Shown here in pieces: positions 8,094 through 17,152 of a stretch of DNA of 57,723 nucleotides. Position numbers and translations under genes: made by a program. Source of the stretch: a bacterium (GTDB lineage: Bacteria > Actinomycetota > Acidimicrobiia > Spongiisociales > UBA5794). The stretch covers positions 1 to 57,723 of the forward strand of contig JAAELU010000199.1 in NCBI GenBank assembly GCA_024226255.1. Reading direction: 5' to 3'. Below the pieces are notes generated by a model. That model saw only the letters and a program-made list of their open reading frames with translations. It had not been told where the DNA came from and searched no databases. The stretch's first letter is position 1, and every line of letters starts with the position of its first letter.

Positions 8094-8486
8094 CTACTCA
8101 GCTCCCAACGTCAAGAGGTACTCGACCAGCGCTTCGATGTCAGCCTCACTCAGTTGCTCTGCCCAGTCCGGAGGCATCCGCCCCGGATCGAATCCGTCGA
8201 GGACGAAGTTGTCCGGATCGACAATGGACATCCGCAGGTAGTCGGCCGCGGCAACGCCCGCTTGGCGGTCTCCGGCGTCGGCTCCGATGATCGCCAGAGG
8301 CGGTCCGACCAAAACCACCCCTTCCTTGAGCGAATGGCACGTCACGCATCCAGCGTTCTCACCGAGAACAGTTCGTTTGAACAGGTCTTCGCCACTTGTG
8401 GCAACGCCGGTGACCGGTGAATTGTCACCACCGCATGCAACGAGAGTCAGGACGAAGGCAAACATCGTGGCGATTCGGCGGATCAT
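8094..8486 (-). CDS. Monoheme c-type cytochrome lipoprotein
   Basis: A 130-aa protein with lipobox LVAC near residue 18 and a class I cytochrome c domain. Heme motif CVTCHS is followed by the axial-Met region GRMPPDW. Its heme domain closely resembles the C-terminal heme domain of the large fusion encoded just upstream (shared SIVDPD...DG...G.M and LLTL), suggesting duplication. ATGA overlap couples it to that gene, so it is probably the electron carrier between the fusion complex and the oxidase. Confidence 0.85.
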   Translation of the reverse strand: MIRRIATMFAFVLTLVACGGDNSPVTGVATSGEDLFKRTVLGENAGCVTCHSLKEGVVLVGPPLAIIGADAGDRQAGVAAADYLRMSIVDPDNFVLDGFDPGRMPPDWAEQLSEADIEALVEYLLTLGAE

Positions 8487-10750
8487 TTGTCCTCCAACGT
8501 GAGTAGGTACACAATCAGTTGGTCGATCTCGGTGTTGGTAAGCACGTTTGCCAAGTCGGAGAACATCTGTCCCGCCGGGTAGCCGTCAACAACGGAGGCA
8601 TCTGGGTCGACGATCGACTGTCGTAGATACTCCTCGGCCGTGAGTCCCGGAACCGAGTTGGCGGCTCGGGAGGCGATACCTGCAAGTGATGGTCCGACCA
8701 GATCAACCCCCGGTTCAAGGCTGTGACAGATGGCACAGCCGGAGCGGGCTCCGCGGGTGCGACTGTTGAAGATGGCCCGGCCGGCGTCAGCCGCAACGAC
8801 GACCGGTTGGTCCCGGTAGTCGAGCGAGAGCGATTCGCCCGCCTCCATGGCAACAGTGTCATCAAAGACAACGCGGCTGGGGCCGTCGGGATCGTCTGCC
8901 ATCTCAATCACGAGCCTATGGATTCCGGGTGCTACTAGGAATCGCTCCCAGTGCAGCGCTGTGTCCGGCCCATCGGCGTCGGCCAGCGCAAGCTCCTGGT
9001 CAAACCGAGTTTCACCGTCGATCACGACGGTGAGTCGGGGAGCCGCACCTGTGGGTGTCGCTTCGGTTGCCGCGTCTCCGACCAACGGCACTCCGGCTCT
9101 GTGATCCACCGAGATAGTGATTGCCGCCTGGTCGGCCTCGCCAACTTGGTAGACGGCTTGCGAGATCCAAATCGAAACGGCCGCGACCAGAACCGTCAGC
9201 ATGATCAGCGGCACCGCCTTGTTTGCCGGCACCGGGGGAGCTGTGGCGGGCCCGACGACCGGCCGACGGCGAGCAAAGCTCCCCGGAGGCGCGGTGGTCA
9301 TCGATATCGACGCGTCGGCATAGGCCTGGCGAAGCTTGGGGGAGCGGGCGCCGGACAGCCGATCGGCTGCGTGAGCGCTGCCCTCGCGGTACGAGCAATC
9401 GTCGACCGGGCAGCCGACCATCTCGACGGTGAGACCCTTGTCGGTGGCCGCTTCTTGCAAACTCGGCGGGGCCATTCCCACACACGGCAGAACGATCACG
9501 GGCGACGGCGTCTCGAGGCCCCTATCAGCGTGACGCTGACACGTGAACGTCACCGAGGTTGCTCCGGCCTCGGTGAGTTCGTCGAGTTCTGACCACATCG
9601 TCGCCGGCTCGATGCCTTCGAGGGCCAGAGCCTGGGTCGGACAGCTTCCAAGGCAAACGCCGCACGACACACACTTTGTTGGGTCGACAACGGCCAGGAG
9701 CAGATGTGGTCCGACGTCGGTGTCGACCATGGCGATGGTGTCATACGGGCAGTCGGCGGCACACCACGCACATCCGATACAGCGGTCGTCGATGACCGCG
9801 ACAGGCGCCGGTCGCCGGCGCCGCAGTAGCCAAGGCAGGCCGATTACCAACGCCAGCAGAGCCGTCGCTCCGCCCCACAGCAGGCCCGGTGACCACTCGA
9901 TAGCCAACGGAAGTAGGAACAGGAAGAAGGGATCGAGATTGACCTGGCCGACCAGACTCGATCCATCTAGTGGGGGCAGCATCCCGAGAGGAAGGATGAC
10001 TGAGGCCACAACGAGTGACCCGCCGATCAGCCCGATCCAGAAGTTGGTCGGCATCCATGAGGGACGCGCCAGGTGGCGCAAGTGGAACCAGATGAGCACG
10101 GCGACGCCGAGTGACAAGGCACAGTGAATCAGGAAGATCAGGAGCAGGAATGGCCACCCCGATCCAGCAGCGCTGGTCAGCACGTTGTCGATCATGAAGT
10201 CGAGGCCGGCGCTGAAAGAAGCCATCACTCGGCGCAGGGCCTCGTTGAGCACCTGAGCTCGCACATCCCAGATCAACCAATAGCCGGTGACACCAATCAG
10301 CCAAACCACGGCCACCATGACGACTCCAGTGACCCATGCGGTACGGCGTGGCTTCTGAAAACGAGCCATCACGAACGTTCGCCAGCCATGCAGGATCGAC
10401 ACGATGACAAGGGCAATCGACGAGTAGCGGTGGGCGGCGCGCACGATCCGTCCCGCCAACGAGTCTTCAAGCAAGCCGACCGATGTGTACGACGCCTCAA
10501 AGCCGAACCTGTAGAACATCGTCACGTACACGCCGGTGATGAATGCGATGACAAAGAGCAGGATGGCGATGGGGCCGGTGTGATGAAGGGGGTTGAGCCG
10601 CAACGTCCCGCCGGCCGCCTCGGCCGGCTTCTCTAGGACGCTGGTGACCGCGTCGAGCGAGACGAGGGCACTGTGGCCCGGTCCATCACGCCGCGCCGCC
10701 CAGTCGGCGGCCGCGGTGAAGCGGACCTCACTTTCGACGCCGCCTTCCAT
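8483..10750 (-). CDS. Cytochrome b / 2[4Fe-4S] / MvhD-like / cytochrome c fusion protein
   Basis: A 755-aa membrane redox protein. Residues about 55-310 form a cytochrome-b N-terminal domain with heme ligands H107/H121 and H209/H223 (both H-X13-H). Residues 320-375 form a ferredoxin domain with two [4Fe-4S] motifs (C324, C327, C330, C334; C360, C363, C366, C370). Residues about 398-465 form an MvhD/FlpD-like Fe-S domain (C404, C423, C447, C452 with GCPVDDCSYREG). A TM segment lies near 513-530, then a beta-rich domain (545-645), then cytochrome c (CAICH at 672-676, axial Met729). Start ATG 10750 lies 8 nt after the COX1 stop; the longer reading to 10861 overlaps COX1 and is rejected. The family role is unknown. 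Position with the oxidase suggests passing electrons between quinone or soluble Fe-S donors and cytochrome c. The architecture is unlike any standard bc complex. Confidence 0.85.
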   Translation of the reverse strand: MEGGVESEVRFTAAADWAARRDGPGHSALVSLDAVTSVLEKPAEAAGGTLRLNPLHHTGPIAILLFVIAFITGVYVTMFYRFGFEASYTSVGLLEDSLAGRIVRAAHRYSSIALVIVSILHGWRTFVMARFQKPRRTAWVTGVVMVAVVWLIGVTGYWLIWDVRAQVLNEALRRVMASFSAGLDFMIDNVLTSAAGSGWPFLLLIFLIHCALSLGVAVLIWFHLRHLARPSWMPTNFWIGLIGGSLVVASVILPLGMLPPLDGSSLVGQVNLDPFFLFLLPLAIEWSPGLLWGGATALLALVIGLPWLLRRRRPAPVAVIDDRCIGCAWCAADCPYDTIAMVDTDVGPHLLLAVVDPTKCVSCGVCLGSCPTQALALEGIEPATMWSELDELTEAGATSVTFTCQRHADRGLETPSPVIVLPCVGMAPPSLQEAATDKGLTVEMVGCPVDDCSYREGSAHAADRLSGARSPKLRQAYADASISMTTAPPGSFARRRPVVGPATAPPVPANKAVPLIMLTVLVAAVSIWISQAVYQVGEADQAAITISVDHRAGVPLVGDAATEATPTGAAPRLTVVIDGETRFDQELALADADGPDTALHWERFLVAPGIHRLVIEMADDPDGPSRVVFDDTVAMEAGESLSLDYRDQPVVVAADAGRAIFNSRTRGARSGCAICHSLEPGVDLVGPSLAGIASRAANSVPGLTAEEYLRQSIVDPDASVVDGYPAGQMFSDLANVLTNTEIDQLIVYLLTLEDK

Positions 10751-10758
10751 CAAGCGTG

Positions 10759-12423
10759 CTAGGGGCTGAACGGCGGCGCGTTGTAGGCCGCGTTGCCGAT
10801 TTGCTCGATCAGCTGGGGTCCGTAGGCGACGACGATCAAAACGATCGTGCCAATGAGCCAAGGCTTGAATCGATCAAGCCAGATCGGTGTCAACTGGGGG
10901 TCTCGCAACGACTCTGCGATCGGGAATTCGATGGACTCGCCTTCGCCCAGGGTTTGCCTCTGGAATGCAGTGCGAGCCGCGATGAGCACGAACAGTGTCA
11001 CCCCAACCAGCAGAATGGCGCCGCCAAAGCTCATTCGGAACAGGTGGCCGGACCATTCCTCGGGAACGTACGGCGCCTTGCCCAGCTCAGTGCGACGTGG
11101 TGCTCCGAGTAGCCCGAGCACGTGCATTGCATTGGAGAAGATCAGCATTCCAACGAACCAAGTCCAGTTGGCGATGGTCGCCCACTTGGACTTCCACAAC
11201 GGCTTCTGTGTCACGAACGGGATCAGCCAGTAGGCGATTCCGAAGAACGACAGAGTTACGGCCGAGGCGACGGTCAAGTGGAAGTGGCCCGGGATCCATG
11301 CGGTGTTGTGGATGACCAGGTTCACGTTGTAGCTGGCGTTGGTGATGCCACCGATACCACCGAACATGAAGAGGATTCCGGCCAGCAGCTGAGCGGACAC
11401 CACGGGGTTGCCCCATGGCAGCGCACGGATCCAGCCAAGCAGCCCGGTGCCGCCCCGCTTGCGCGCTGCGTACTCGAGGGATGCGACAACGGTGAACAGG
11501 GTCAACATCGACGGGAATGCCACGCCGTACGTGAGTAGCGAGTGGATGTACTTCCAGCCCACCGGGATTCCAGGATCGACGAACTGGTGGTGGAACCCGA
11601 CTGGGATCGAGAGCAGCAGGAACAACCAGAAGGCCAGGCGCGCCAGCGAATCCGAAAACAGCTTGCCTCCAGCCTGCTTCGGCAGCATGCCATACCACGA
11701 GAGGTATGCAGGCAGCAGCCAAAAGTAGACCAGAGGATGGCCTGTGAACCAGAAGAACGTTCGTCCCAGCTGAGGATCGGTGCCGTCGATGATGCCTAGG
11801 GAGGCCGGGAGCAGCATCGTCAGGATCTCGACGGCGATGCCGAGAGTGGCGAATTGCCACATGACCATCGTGATCAGCGCTGCCAGCACGATGAACGGGC
11901 TGCGGCTATCGGGATTGTCCTTACGCCATTCGGCCATTGTCAGGTAGAAGCCGAATCCCTCGATCCAGCTCCCAACCACGACAAGAGTAAGACCCAGATA
12001 GAAGGCCCAGCTCGCCTCGAGCGGCGGATAGAACGTGTAGAGGACGGAGGCGGCACCGGCGAGGATCGGAATGGCGGCCATGACGAGGCCGACGACCATC
12101 GTCCAAAACCCGACACGATTCAGCTTCGGGTACCGCAGAGGGCGCTTGAGGCCCATGATCATCACCAGCGTCAGGAAACCAGTGATGAAGAAAGTCGTCC
12201 ACACCAGAGCGTTCAGCACGCCGTGGATAGTTAGGCCCTTGTAATAGTCGCCGAGCCCGATTGGTTCGAGAAGGCCGTAGAGATCGAGGCCCGACCACTC
12301 GAATGCCTGGAGTGGTCCGTAGAGGCTGCCCACGGTGAGGGCAGAGATCGCCACGAGGAGATGGGCCCCTACGAACTGACGATCTTTCTTGGAAATCTGA
12401 AAGTCAGTCTGCTGAGTCAGCAT
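10759..12423 (-). CDS. Heme-copper oxidase subunit I, B (ba3) type
   Basis: A 554-aa catalytic subunit with about 13 TM segments. Low-spin heme His in KGLTIHGVLNALV; Cu-B His and cross-linked Tyr region GHPLVYFWLLPAYLSWY; Cu-B His pair GFHHQF; high-spin and low-spin heme His in IPGHFHLTVAS. The N terminus (DRQFVGAHLLVAISALTVG), the VYFWLLP motif and the small partner subunit IIa point to B-family (ba3-like) enzymes, which have high oxygen affinity and one proton channel. Its start is 2 nt from the COX2 stop. Reaction: O2 reduction by cytochrome c with proton pumping. Confidence 0.93.
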   Translation of the reverse strand: MLTQQTDFQISKKDRQFVGAHLLVAISALTVGSLYGPLQAFEWSGLDLYGLLEPIGLGDYYKGLTIHGVLNALVWTTFFITGFLTLVMIMGLKRPLRYPKLNRVGFWTMVVGLVMAAIPILAGAASVLYTFYPPLEASWAFYLGLTLVVVGSWIEGFGFYLTMAEWRKDNPDSRSPFIVLAALITMVMWQFATLGIAVEILTMLLPASLGIIDGTDPQLGRTFFWFTGHPLVYFWLLPAYLSWYGMLPKQAGGKLFSDSLARLAFWLFLLLSIPVGFHHQFVDPGIPVGWKYIHSLLTYGVAFPSMLTLFTVVASLEYAARKRGGTGLLGWIRALPWGNPVVSAQLLAGILFMFGGIGGITNASYNVNLVIHNTAWIPGHFHLTVASAVTLSFFGIAYWLIPFVTQKPLWKSKWATIANWTWFVGMLIFSNAMHVLGLLGAPRRTELGKAPYVPEEWSGHLFRMSFGGAILLVGVTLFVLIAARTAFQRQTLGEGESIEFPIAESLRDPQLTPIWLDRFKPWLIGTIVLIVVAYGPQLIEQIGNAAYNAPPFSP

Positions 12424-12425
12424 GC

Positions 12426-12944
12426 TCAGTTTCCTCCCGTGGTCGCTTCGACGATGACTGATCCGAACATGGCGGCATGCCCGATGCCGCAGAACTCATT
12501 GCATATGTATAGATGCTCGCCGGGTTCATCGAACTCGACAGTGAGTTTGGAGACCTCACCGGGAACGATCTGCATATTGACATTGGTGTCCTGGAGCTTG
12601 AATCCATGTTGGACATCGACGCTCGTGACGTAGAAAGTCACTGTTGAGCCCTCCGGCACGGTGATCTCGCGTGGTTGAAAGAGGTACTGGCGCGAGATGA
12701 CGTATGCGGCGTACTCACCGTTGCCGAGGTCCCGAATTCCTGGTTCGCTCCACGGGGGAGAGTCGGCGACGGTACGCGGGTCGACGCGCGACTCGTCGCC
12801 GGGGACCTGGAATCCCAAAGCAAAGCCGGCCACGGTGACGGTTGCCATGAACACGATCAGGATTACCACCGAAATGAACATCCACCGCTTCTCATACGGG
12901 TCGGTTTCGAGCTTCGGGGTCTCCGCCGTGCTGGTGTCAGTCAT
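12426..12944 (-). CDS. Cytochrome c oxidase subunit II (Cu-A)
   Basis: A 172-aa protein with one TM segment (about 22-45) and a cupredoxin domain carrying the Cu-A ligands: His in VDVQHGF, then CNEFCGIGHAAM (two Cys, Glu backbone ligand, His, Met). A single N-terminal TM is typical of ba3-type subunit II. Start at ATG 12944, whose TG overlaps the stop of the small subunit gene; the longer frame to 12989 runs antisense through that gene and is rejected. Confidence 0.92.
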   Translation of the reverse strand: MTDTSTAETPKLETDPYEKRWMFISVVILIVFMATVTVAGFALGFQVPGDESRVDPRTVADSPPWSEPGIRDLGNGEYAAYVISRQYLFQPREITVPEGSTVTFYVTSVDVQHGFKLQDTNVNMQIVPGEVSKLTVEFDEPGEHLYICNEFCGIGHAAMFGSVIVEATTGGN

Positions 12945-13087
12945 ACAGTCACGCCCCGGGCGATCAGGATGAGATAGATCGACAGCCACAGCAGAATCAG
13001 CGTGGCCACGAAGATTGCCACGACGGCGATTGTGCCTCGCGGGTGGAACTCCTCTTCACGCGCGACATCCCCAACCTGGTCGGACAA
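12941..13087 (-). CDS. Cytochrome c oxidase subunit IIa (small single-TM subunit)
   Basis: A 48-aa ORF starting at TTG 13087..13085, with AGGAGG just upstream, ending in a TGA that overlaps the COX2 ATG (ATGA). The protein has EEEFHPRGTIAVV, one TM helix and the end LSIYLILIARG, matching the short CoxIIa family of ba3 oxidases (Pro/Arg-Gly before the helix, Tyr in it, ARG at the end). It is first in the operon and stabilises subunits I and II in related enzymes. Confidence 0.85.
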   Translation of the reverse strand: MSDQVGDVAREEEFHPRGTIAVVAIFVATLILLWLSIYLILIARGVTV

Positions 13088-13252
13088 AGTCCCTCCTCGT
13101 CAGCTTGTTGGGCAGTCTGGTGGGCGAGTCGCGGCGCCACCAGGGGCCTACCGGCCCACAAACGTGGGCCAAACGGCCCTATTGAGTCTTCGTTTTGGGC
13201 AATAGCGTTGCCGCATGCTGGGAAGGGCATATATGGAGGGCACCAACACGTG

Positions 13253-14065
13253 ATGAACAGCCGCGTCGTTCGAACAGTCGTCTTTGTCCTCTTTCTTTCT
13301 TTGCTGCTCACTTTGGCCTCAGCGACCGCGTTTGCCACAGAAGAGCCCGCTGCAACCTCAACCGAGGATGTCGGTGAGGACCGGGAACTAGCCGAGGGTC
13401 GTGTTGTCTACGACGCCAACTGTGTGGCGTGCCACCAGACCGATGGCAAAGGCCTCAGTGGCGTGTTTCCACCTTTGGTCGACAATCCGAATGTCGATGA
13501 CGCGGCATACGTCCAGGAAGTGATCCTGATGGGCCGCTCCGGCGAGATCGATGTGGGCGGAGCCATCTACGACGGGGTCATGCCTCCGTTTGCCGCTCTC
13601 TCCGAAGAGCAGGTCGCCGCTGTGACGCTCTACGTTCTGGAGGGCCTCGGGGCTCCATTGCCAGAGGTACAGACAGAATCGGCGCCGGCTCCGTCGGCTG
13701 GAAAGGGCCTGCCTGGGTCGACCGTGCTCGCGTATACCGTGGCCTTCGGCCTCTTCGCTGTTGGGTTCGCTGCGGTTGCCGGCCCGATGGCCATGGCCAA
13801 GCGCCTCGGTGGCAGGTTCTCCACTGTTCAAGTTTGGCTCAAAGCCCTGCTGATCTTTGCCTACTTCGTTATCGCAACCATCTTCTTGCCGTCCCTGCTG
13901 GTCGAGTCGAGTTTCCTGGCGAGCCCGCCATCGGTTTGGGAGGATGTCTTCTCAAGCAAGACCTGGGGGTTGATCCGTGACCTTCTGGGCGCCGGTTTGT
14001 GGTTCGGTGCGCTGCTGTTCGGACTCTGGGCTCTGCGGAGAGCTCAACGGCAAGACGTCATCTGA
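13253..14065 (+). CDS. Membrane-anchored cytochrome c with C-terminal TM bundle
   Basis: A 270-aa protein: signal peptide (residues 1-29, ending ATAFA), class I cytochrome c domain with CVACH (57-61) and axial Met111 in GVMPPF, then three TM helices (about 148-170, 190-212, 235-260). It opens the second respiratory operon and overlaps the next gene (TGATG). ATG 13253 is used; a GTG at 13250 is 9 nt from the GGAGGG at 13235-13240 and equally possible. Between it and the divergent subunit IIa gene lie 165 bp that should hold both promoters. Confidence 0.8.
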   Translation: MNSRVVRTVVFVLFLSLLLTLASATAFATEEPAATSTEDVGEDRELAEGRVVYDANCVACHQTDGKGLSGVFPPLVDNPNVDDAAYVQEVILMGRSGEIDVGGAIYDGVMPPFAALSEEQVAAVTLYVLEGLGAPLPEVQTESAPAPSAGKGLPGSTVLAYTVAFGLFAVGFAAVAGPMAMAKRLGGRFSTVQVWLKALLIFAYFVIATIFLPSLLVESSFLASPPSVWEDVFSSKTWGLIRDLLGAGLWFGALLFGLWALRRAQRQDVI

Positions 14066-15858
14066 TGTCGTTGCAGTTCTACGACGAGAACATCCCGTGC
14101 TTGGCGGCATGTCCGGTGCATACCAACGCCGGGGCATACGTTGCTGCTATCGCCGACGGTGATGATCTATCCGCCTACCTCACTGCCCGCATGCCCAATC
14201 CATTCGCCTCGGTGTGCGGGCGAGTGTGCGCCGCCCCGTGCGAGGATGCGTGCCGGCGTGGCGAGATCGATCAGCCAATTGCGATCCGGGCGCTGAAGCG
14301 TTTCATCACCGACAAGTACGGTGTCCAGTCCGGTGGTCGCGACTGGCGCAAGGTTGCCGCCGCACCGACCGCTGACGAGCGACCGCAAAGCATTGGAATC
14401 GTTGGAGGTGGCCCGGCCGGTATGGCCTGCGCTCACGACCTACGGCTCAACGGCTATCAAGTGACCGTTTACGAGGCGACCGCACAACTCGGCGGCATGA
14501 TGAAGCTCGGCATTCCCGAGTACCGCCTCGACAGGGAACTTCTCACCGCGGAGCTAGACGCCATCGTCGATCTTGGTGTTGAGGTTCATCTCAACGCCAA
14601 GCTCGGCGATGACGTCACCTTCTCAGAGCTGCGCACGCGTCATGACGCCCTCTTCCTGGCTATCGGAGCGTCACTCGGCCGCGGGCTGAATCTCGAGGGT
14701 CACGATGCCGACGGGGTGCTCAAGGCGATCGAGTTCCTCATCAACGTCAACCAAGGCTATGAAGTCGAGATTGGCGATAGGGTCATCGTCATCGGCGGCG
14801 GCGACGTTGCCATGGATGCCGCCCGGACAGCCCTACGCCGCGAGGATTATGAGGCTGCTCGGATAGCCGATGCAGACGTTCAATCGGAGACTGATCGCAG
14901 CCTGACCGCTGCGGTGGACGCAGCTCGTAGCGCGGCACGCTCGGGAGCCGCCGAGGTCACTGTGATTTCACTCGAATCCGAGGAGGAGATGCCGGCATCG
15001 CCCTTCGAGCTCGAGGAGGCCCAGGAAGAGGACATCACGTTTATCCACCGCCGCGGCCCGGGTCGGATCCTTGCCGACAACGGCAAGGTGGTTGGGCTCG
15101 AGACCGTCGGTGTCCTGTCCGTATTCGACGAGGACGGTCGATTTGCCCCGTCATTCGACAGCGATGATTTGGTCACCTACGACGCAGACACCGTGATTCT
15201 GGCGGTGGGTCAGGCAGTCGATGTGGTGGCGCTCGAGGGCTCTGGCGTTGAGATGTCGCCTCGGGGGACCATCGGCGTTGGTGACGGTTTGACCACGTCG
15301 CTAGACGGCGTGTGGTCCGGCGGCGACGCCGCTCATGGCCCTCGAACCTTGATTGAAGCTGTTGCCGACGGGCGCAGGGTCGCTTCTTCGATCCACGAGT
15401 ATTTCACCGGTGAGACTCCGCACGACCAAAAAGGCCAGTTGGTCGAGTTGGAGCAGTTCCATCGTTTCGACGATACGTACGACCGTTGGGATCGTTTGGG
15501 CATTCCCACGGTTGACACTGATCGCCGCACCGGTCTGGCCCAAGTCGAGATGGGATTCACCGAGCTACAGGCTCGATGTGAAGCAGCCCGCTGCCTGCGG
15601 TGCTTTGCCAACATTCAGCTTGACGTGAACAAATGTGTCTTGTGTGCCCTCTGTGCCGATGTTTGCCCCCTCGACCTCATCGCCCTTCTCCCAGCAGAAG
15701 AGGTCGGCGGCGCGGAGGGTCACACAGCTTTGACGCTCGATGAGCGAGCCTGCATCCGGTGTGGGTTGTGCATCGAGCGGTGTCCGCCGAAGGCGTTGTC
15801 GATGGCAGTATGGACCGGGGTGGGCGTCCCGGCTCTGTCTGGAGGAGTATCAGTATGA
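14065..15858 (+). CDS. GltD-like FAD / Fe-S pyridine nucleotide oxidoreductase with C-terminal ferredoxin domain
   Basis: A 597-aa cytoplasmic flavoprotein. The N-terminal Fer4_20-type Fe-S domain has Cys12, Cys16 and a cluster in CGRVCAAPCEDAC. The FAD-binding motif is GIVGGGPAGMACAH (about residue 111). The NAD(P)H Rossmann motif is VIGGGDVAMDAART (about 258), and SGGDAAHGPRTLIEAV near 420 is the second FAD block. The C-terminal part carries Cys clusters (CEAARCLRC, CVLCALCADVCP, CIRCGLCIERCP), two of them classical 4Fe-4S. It belongs to the GltD/NfnB-type family that links NAD(P)H with ferredoxin. No GltB partner is present; instead it is coupled (TGATG upstream, ATGA downstream) to cytochrome c and cytochrome b genes, implying a role as electron input or output module of a bc complex. 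Confidence 0.85.
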   Translation: MSLQFYDENIPCLAACPVHTNAGAYVAAIADGDDLSAYLTARMPNPFASVCGRVCAAPCEDACRRGEIDQPIAIRALKRFITDKYGVQSGGRDWRKVAAAPTADERPQSIGIVGGGPAGMACAHDLRLNGYQVTVYEATAQLGGMMKLGIPEYRLDRELLTAELDAIVDLGVEVHLNAKLGDDVTFSELRTRHDALFLAIGASLGRGLNLEGHDADGVLKAIEFLINVNQGYEVEIGDRVIVIGGGDVAMDAARTALRREDYEAARIADADVQSETDRSLTAAVDAARSAARSGAAEVTVISLESEEEMPASPFELEEAQEEDITFIHRRGPGRILADNGKVVGLETVGVLSVFDEDGRFAPSFDSDDLVTYDADTVILAVGQAVDVVALEGSGVEMSPRGTIGVGDGLTTSLDGVWSGGDAAHGPRTLIEAVADGRRVASSIHEYFTGETPHDQKGQLVELEQFHRFDDTYDRWDRLGIPTVDTDRRTGLAQVEMGFTELQARCEAARCLRCFANIQLDVNKCVLCALCADVCPLDLIALLPAEEVGGAEGHTALTLDERACIRCGLCIERCPPKALSMAVWTGVGVPALSGGVSV

Positions 15859-16631
15859 AGTACCTGGATCGGATCAAACGATCGGCGGCATATCGATCGA
15901 TATTCCGACTCCCCGATGTGGCGACGGATCGCGATCGTGCCGCATCGCACTGGTCCAGCTTCTTGCTCCACCTCTATCCGGTGAAGGTGCGGCGTCGTGA
16001 ACTCCGATTCGGGTATTCGGCCTTTCTTGGGGTGGCGTCTCTCGTGCTCTTCGCATCGCTCGTAGTGTCGGGGATCTATCTGATGTTCTTCTACGTGCCG
16101 TCGCCGTCGACTGCGTACGGCAATATCCAGACGATCCAGACGAATATCGCGTTTGGGCAATACATCCGTAACACCCATCGCTGGGCAGCACACTTGATGG
16201 TTCTGGCAGTCGCTGCCCATATGGCCAAAGTCTTCTATCGAGGGGCCTATAAGCCCCCCAAAGAGTTCAACTGGGTCGTGGGAGTGGTGCTGCTGGTTCT
16301 AACGCTGCTCCTCTCATTCACCGGCTACCTGCTGCCGTGGGACCAGCTGGCCTACTGGGCAGTGACAGTTGGTACTTCGATGGCTTCGTATGTGCCGCTG
16401 GCGGGCGAAACCACCAAGGACATACTCCTTGGCGGGCCGACCGTGGGATCGTCGACGCTTGTTCGCTTCTACGTGTTGCACGTCGCAGTCCTACCGGTGG
16501 CGACAGTTGCGGTTCTGACAATCCACATGTGGCGCTGGCGTAAGGACGCCATGTTGACCGTCGATGAGCCGGAGATTGCAGAGCCGGCAGAAGATGAACT
16601 CGTGCTCGCTACAGCCGAGGGAGACGAATAA
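15855..16631 (+). CDS. Cytochrome b6-type subunit
   Basis: A 258-aa membrane protein with four TM helices. Heme ligands are in HRWAAHLMVLAVAAH (H-X13-H) and in HVAVLPVATVAVLTIH (H-X14-H, the b6f-type spacing). LLPWDQLAYWA is the b6 quinol-site signature. With the separate subunit IV gene downstream this forms the split b6/IV arrangement. The ATG at 15855 overlaps the flavoprotein stop; the ORF extends further upstream antisense-free but without coding pattern. Confidence 0.9.
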   Translation: MKYLDRIKRSAAYRSIFRLPDVATDRDRAASHWSSFLLHLYPVKVRRRELRFGYSAFLGVASLVLFASLVVSGIYLMFFYVPSPSTAYGNIQTIQTNIAFGQYIRNTHRWAAHLMVLAVAAHMAKVFYRGAYKPPKEFNWVVGVVLLVLTLLLSFTGYLLPWDQLAYWAVTVGTSMASYVPLAGETTKDILLGGPTVGSSTLVRFYVLHVAVLPVATVAVLTIHMWRWRKDAMLTVDEPEIAEPAEDELVLATAEGDE

Positions 16632-17152
16632 TGGCAAACCAAGAGCCCCGGGTCATCGACAACCAGCGGGTCCTGGGCGTCGTTCCGGGCAAACCGGCGG
16701 CCGGCGATCGTAAGGAGCTACAAGAGCAAGACACCGTCATGGTGTGGCCGCACCTGCTGGTACGCCATGCAGTCGCTGCACTATTCGTTCTCCTGGTTGT
16801 GATGCTGATTGCTCTCTTCTTCGATGCTCCGCTGCGTGAGATCGCCAATCCGACGAACACTCCGAACCCTGAGAAGGCGCCGTGGTACTTCGCGGCGCTC
16901 CAAGAGCTGCTGGCCCACTTCCATCCGCTCATCGCCGGTGTGCTGGTTCCAGGGGCAATCATCGGAGGACTGGTGGCGCTGCCATACATCGACCGCAATC
17001 CCAGTTTGCTGCCTCAGGCGAGGCGGATTGCACGGGTGACCTTCACGGTCTTCATGGTGGCGTGGATATTGCTGACGCTGGTTGGATTCGCCTTCCGGGG
17101 ACCGAACTGGTCCTGGGTGTGGCCCTGGGAAGAATGGCATGGTGAACTATGA
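16631..17152 (+). CDS. Cytochrome b C-terminal / subunit IV-type protein
   Basis: A 173-aa protein with about three TM helices, corresponding to the C-terminal half of cytochrome b. The quinol-oxidation motif, PEWY in most homologues, reads EKAPWYFAALQELL here. It joins cytochrome b6 in a split bc complex. Its ATG shares an A with the upstream stop (TAATG), and it overlaps the Rieske gene by ATGA. Confidence 0.85.
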   Translation: MANQEPRVIDNQRVLGVVPGKPAAGDRKELQEQDTVMVWPHLLVRHAVAALFVLLVVMLIALFFDAPLREIANPTNTPNPEKAPWYFAALQELLAHFHPLIAGVLVPGAIIGGLVALPYIDRNPSLLPQARRIARVTFTVFMVAWILLTLVGFAFRGPNWSWVWPWEEWHGEL

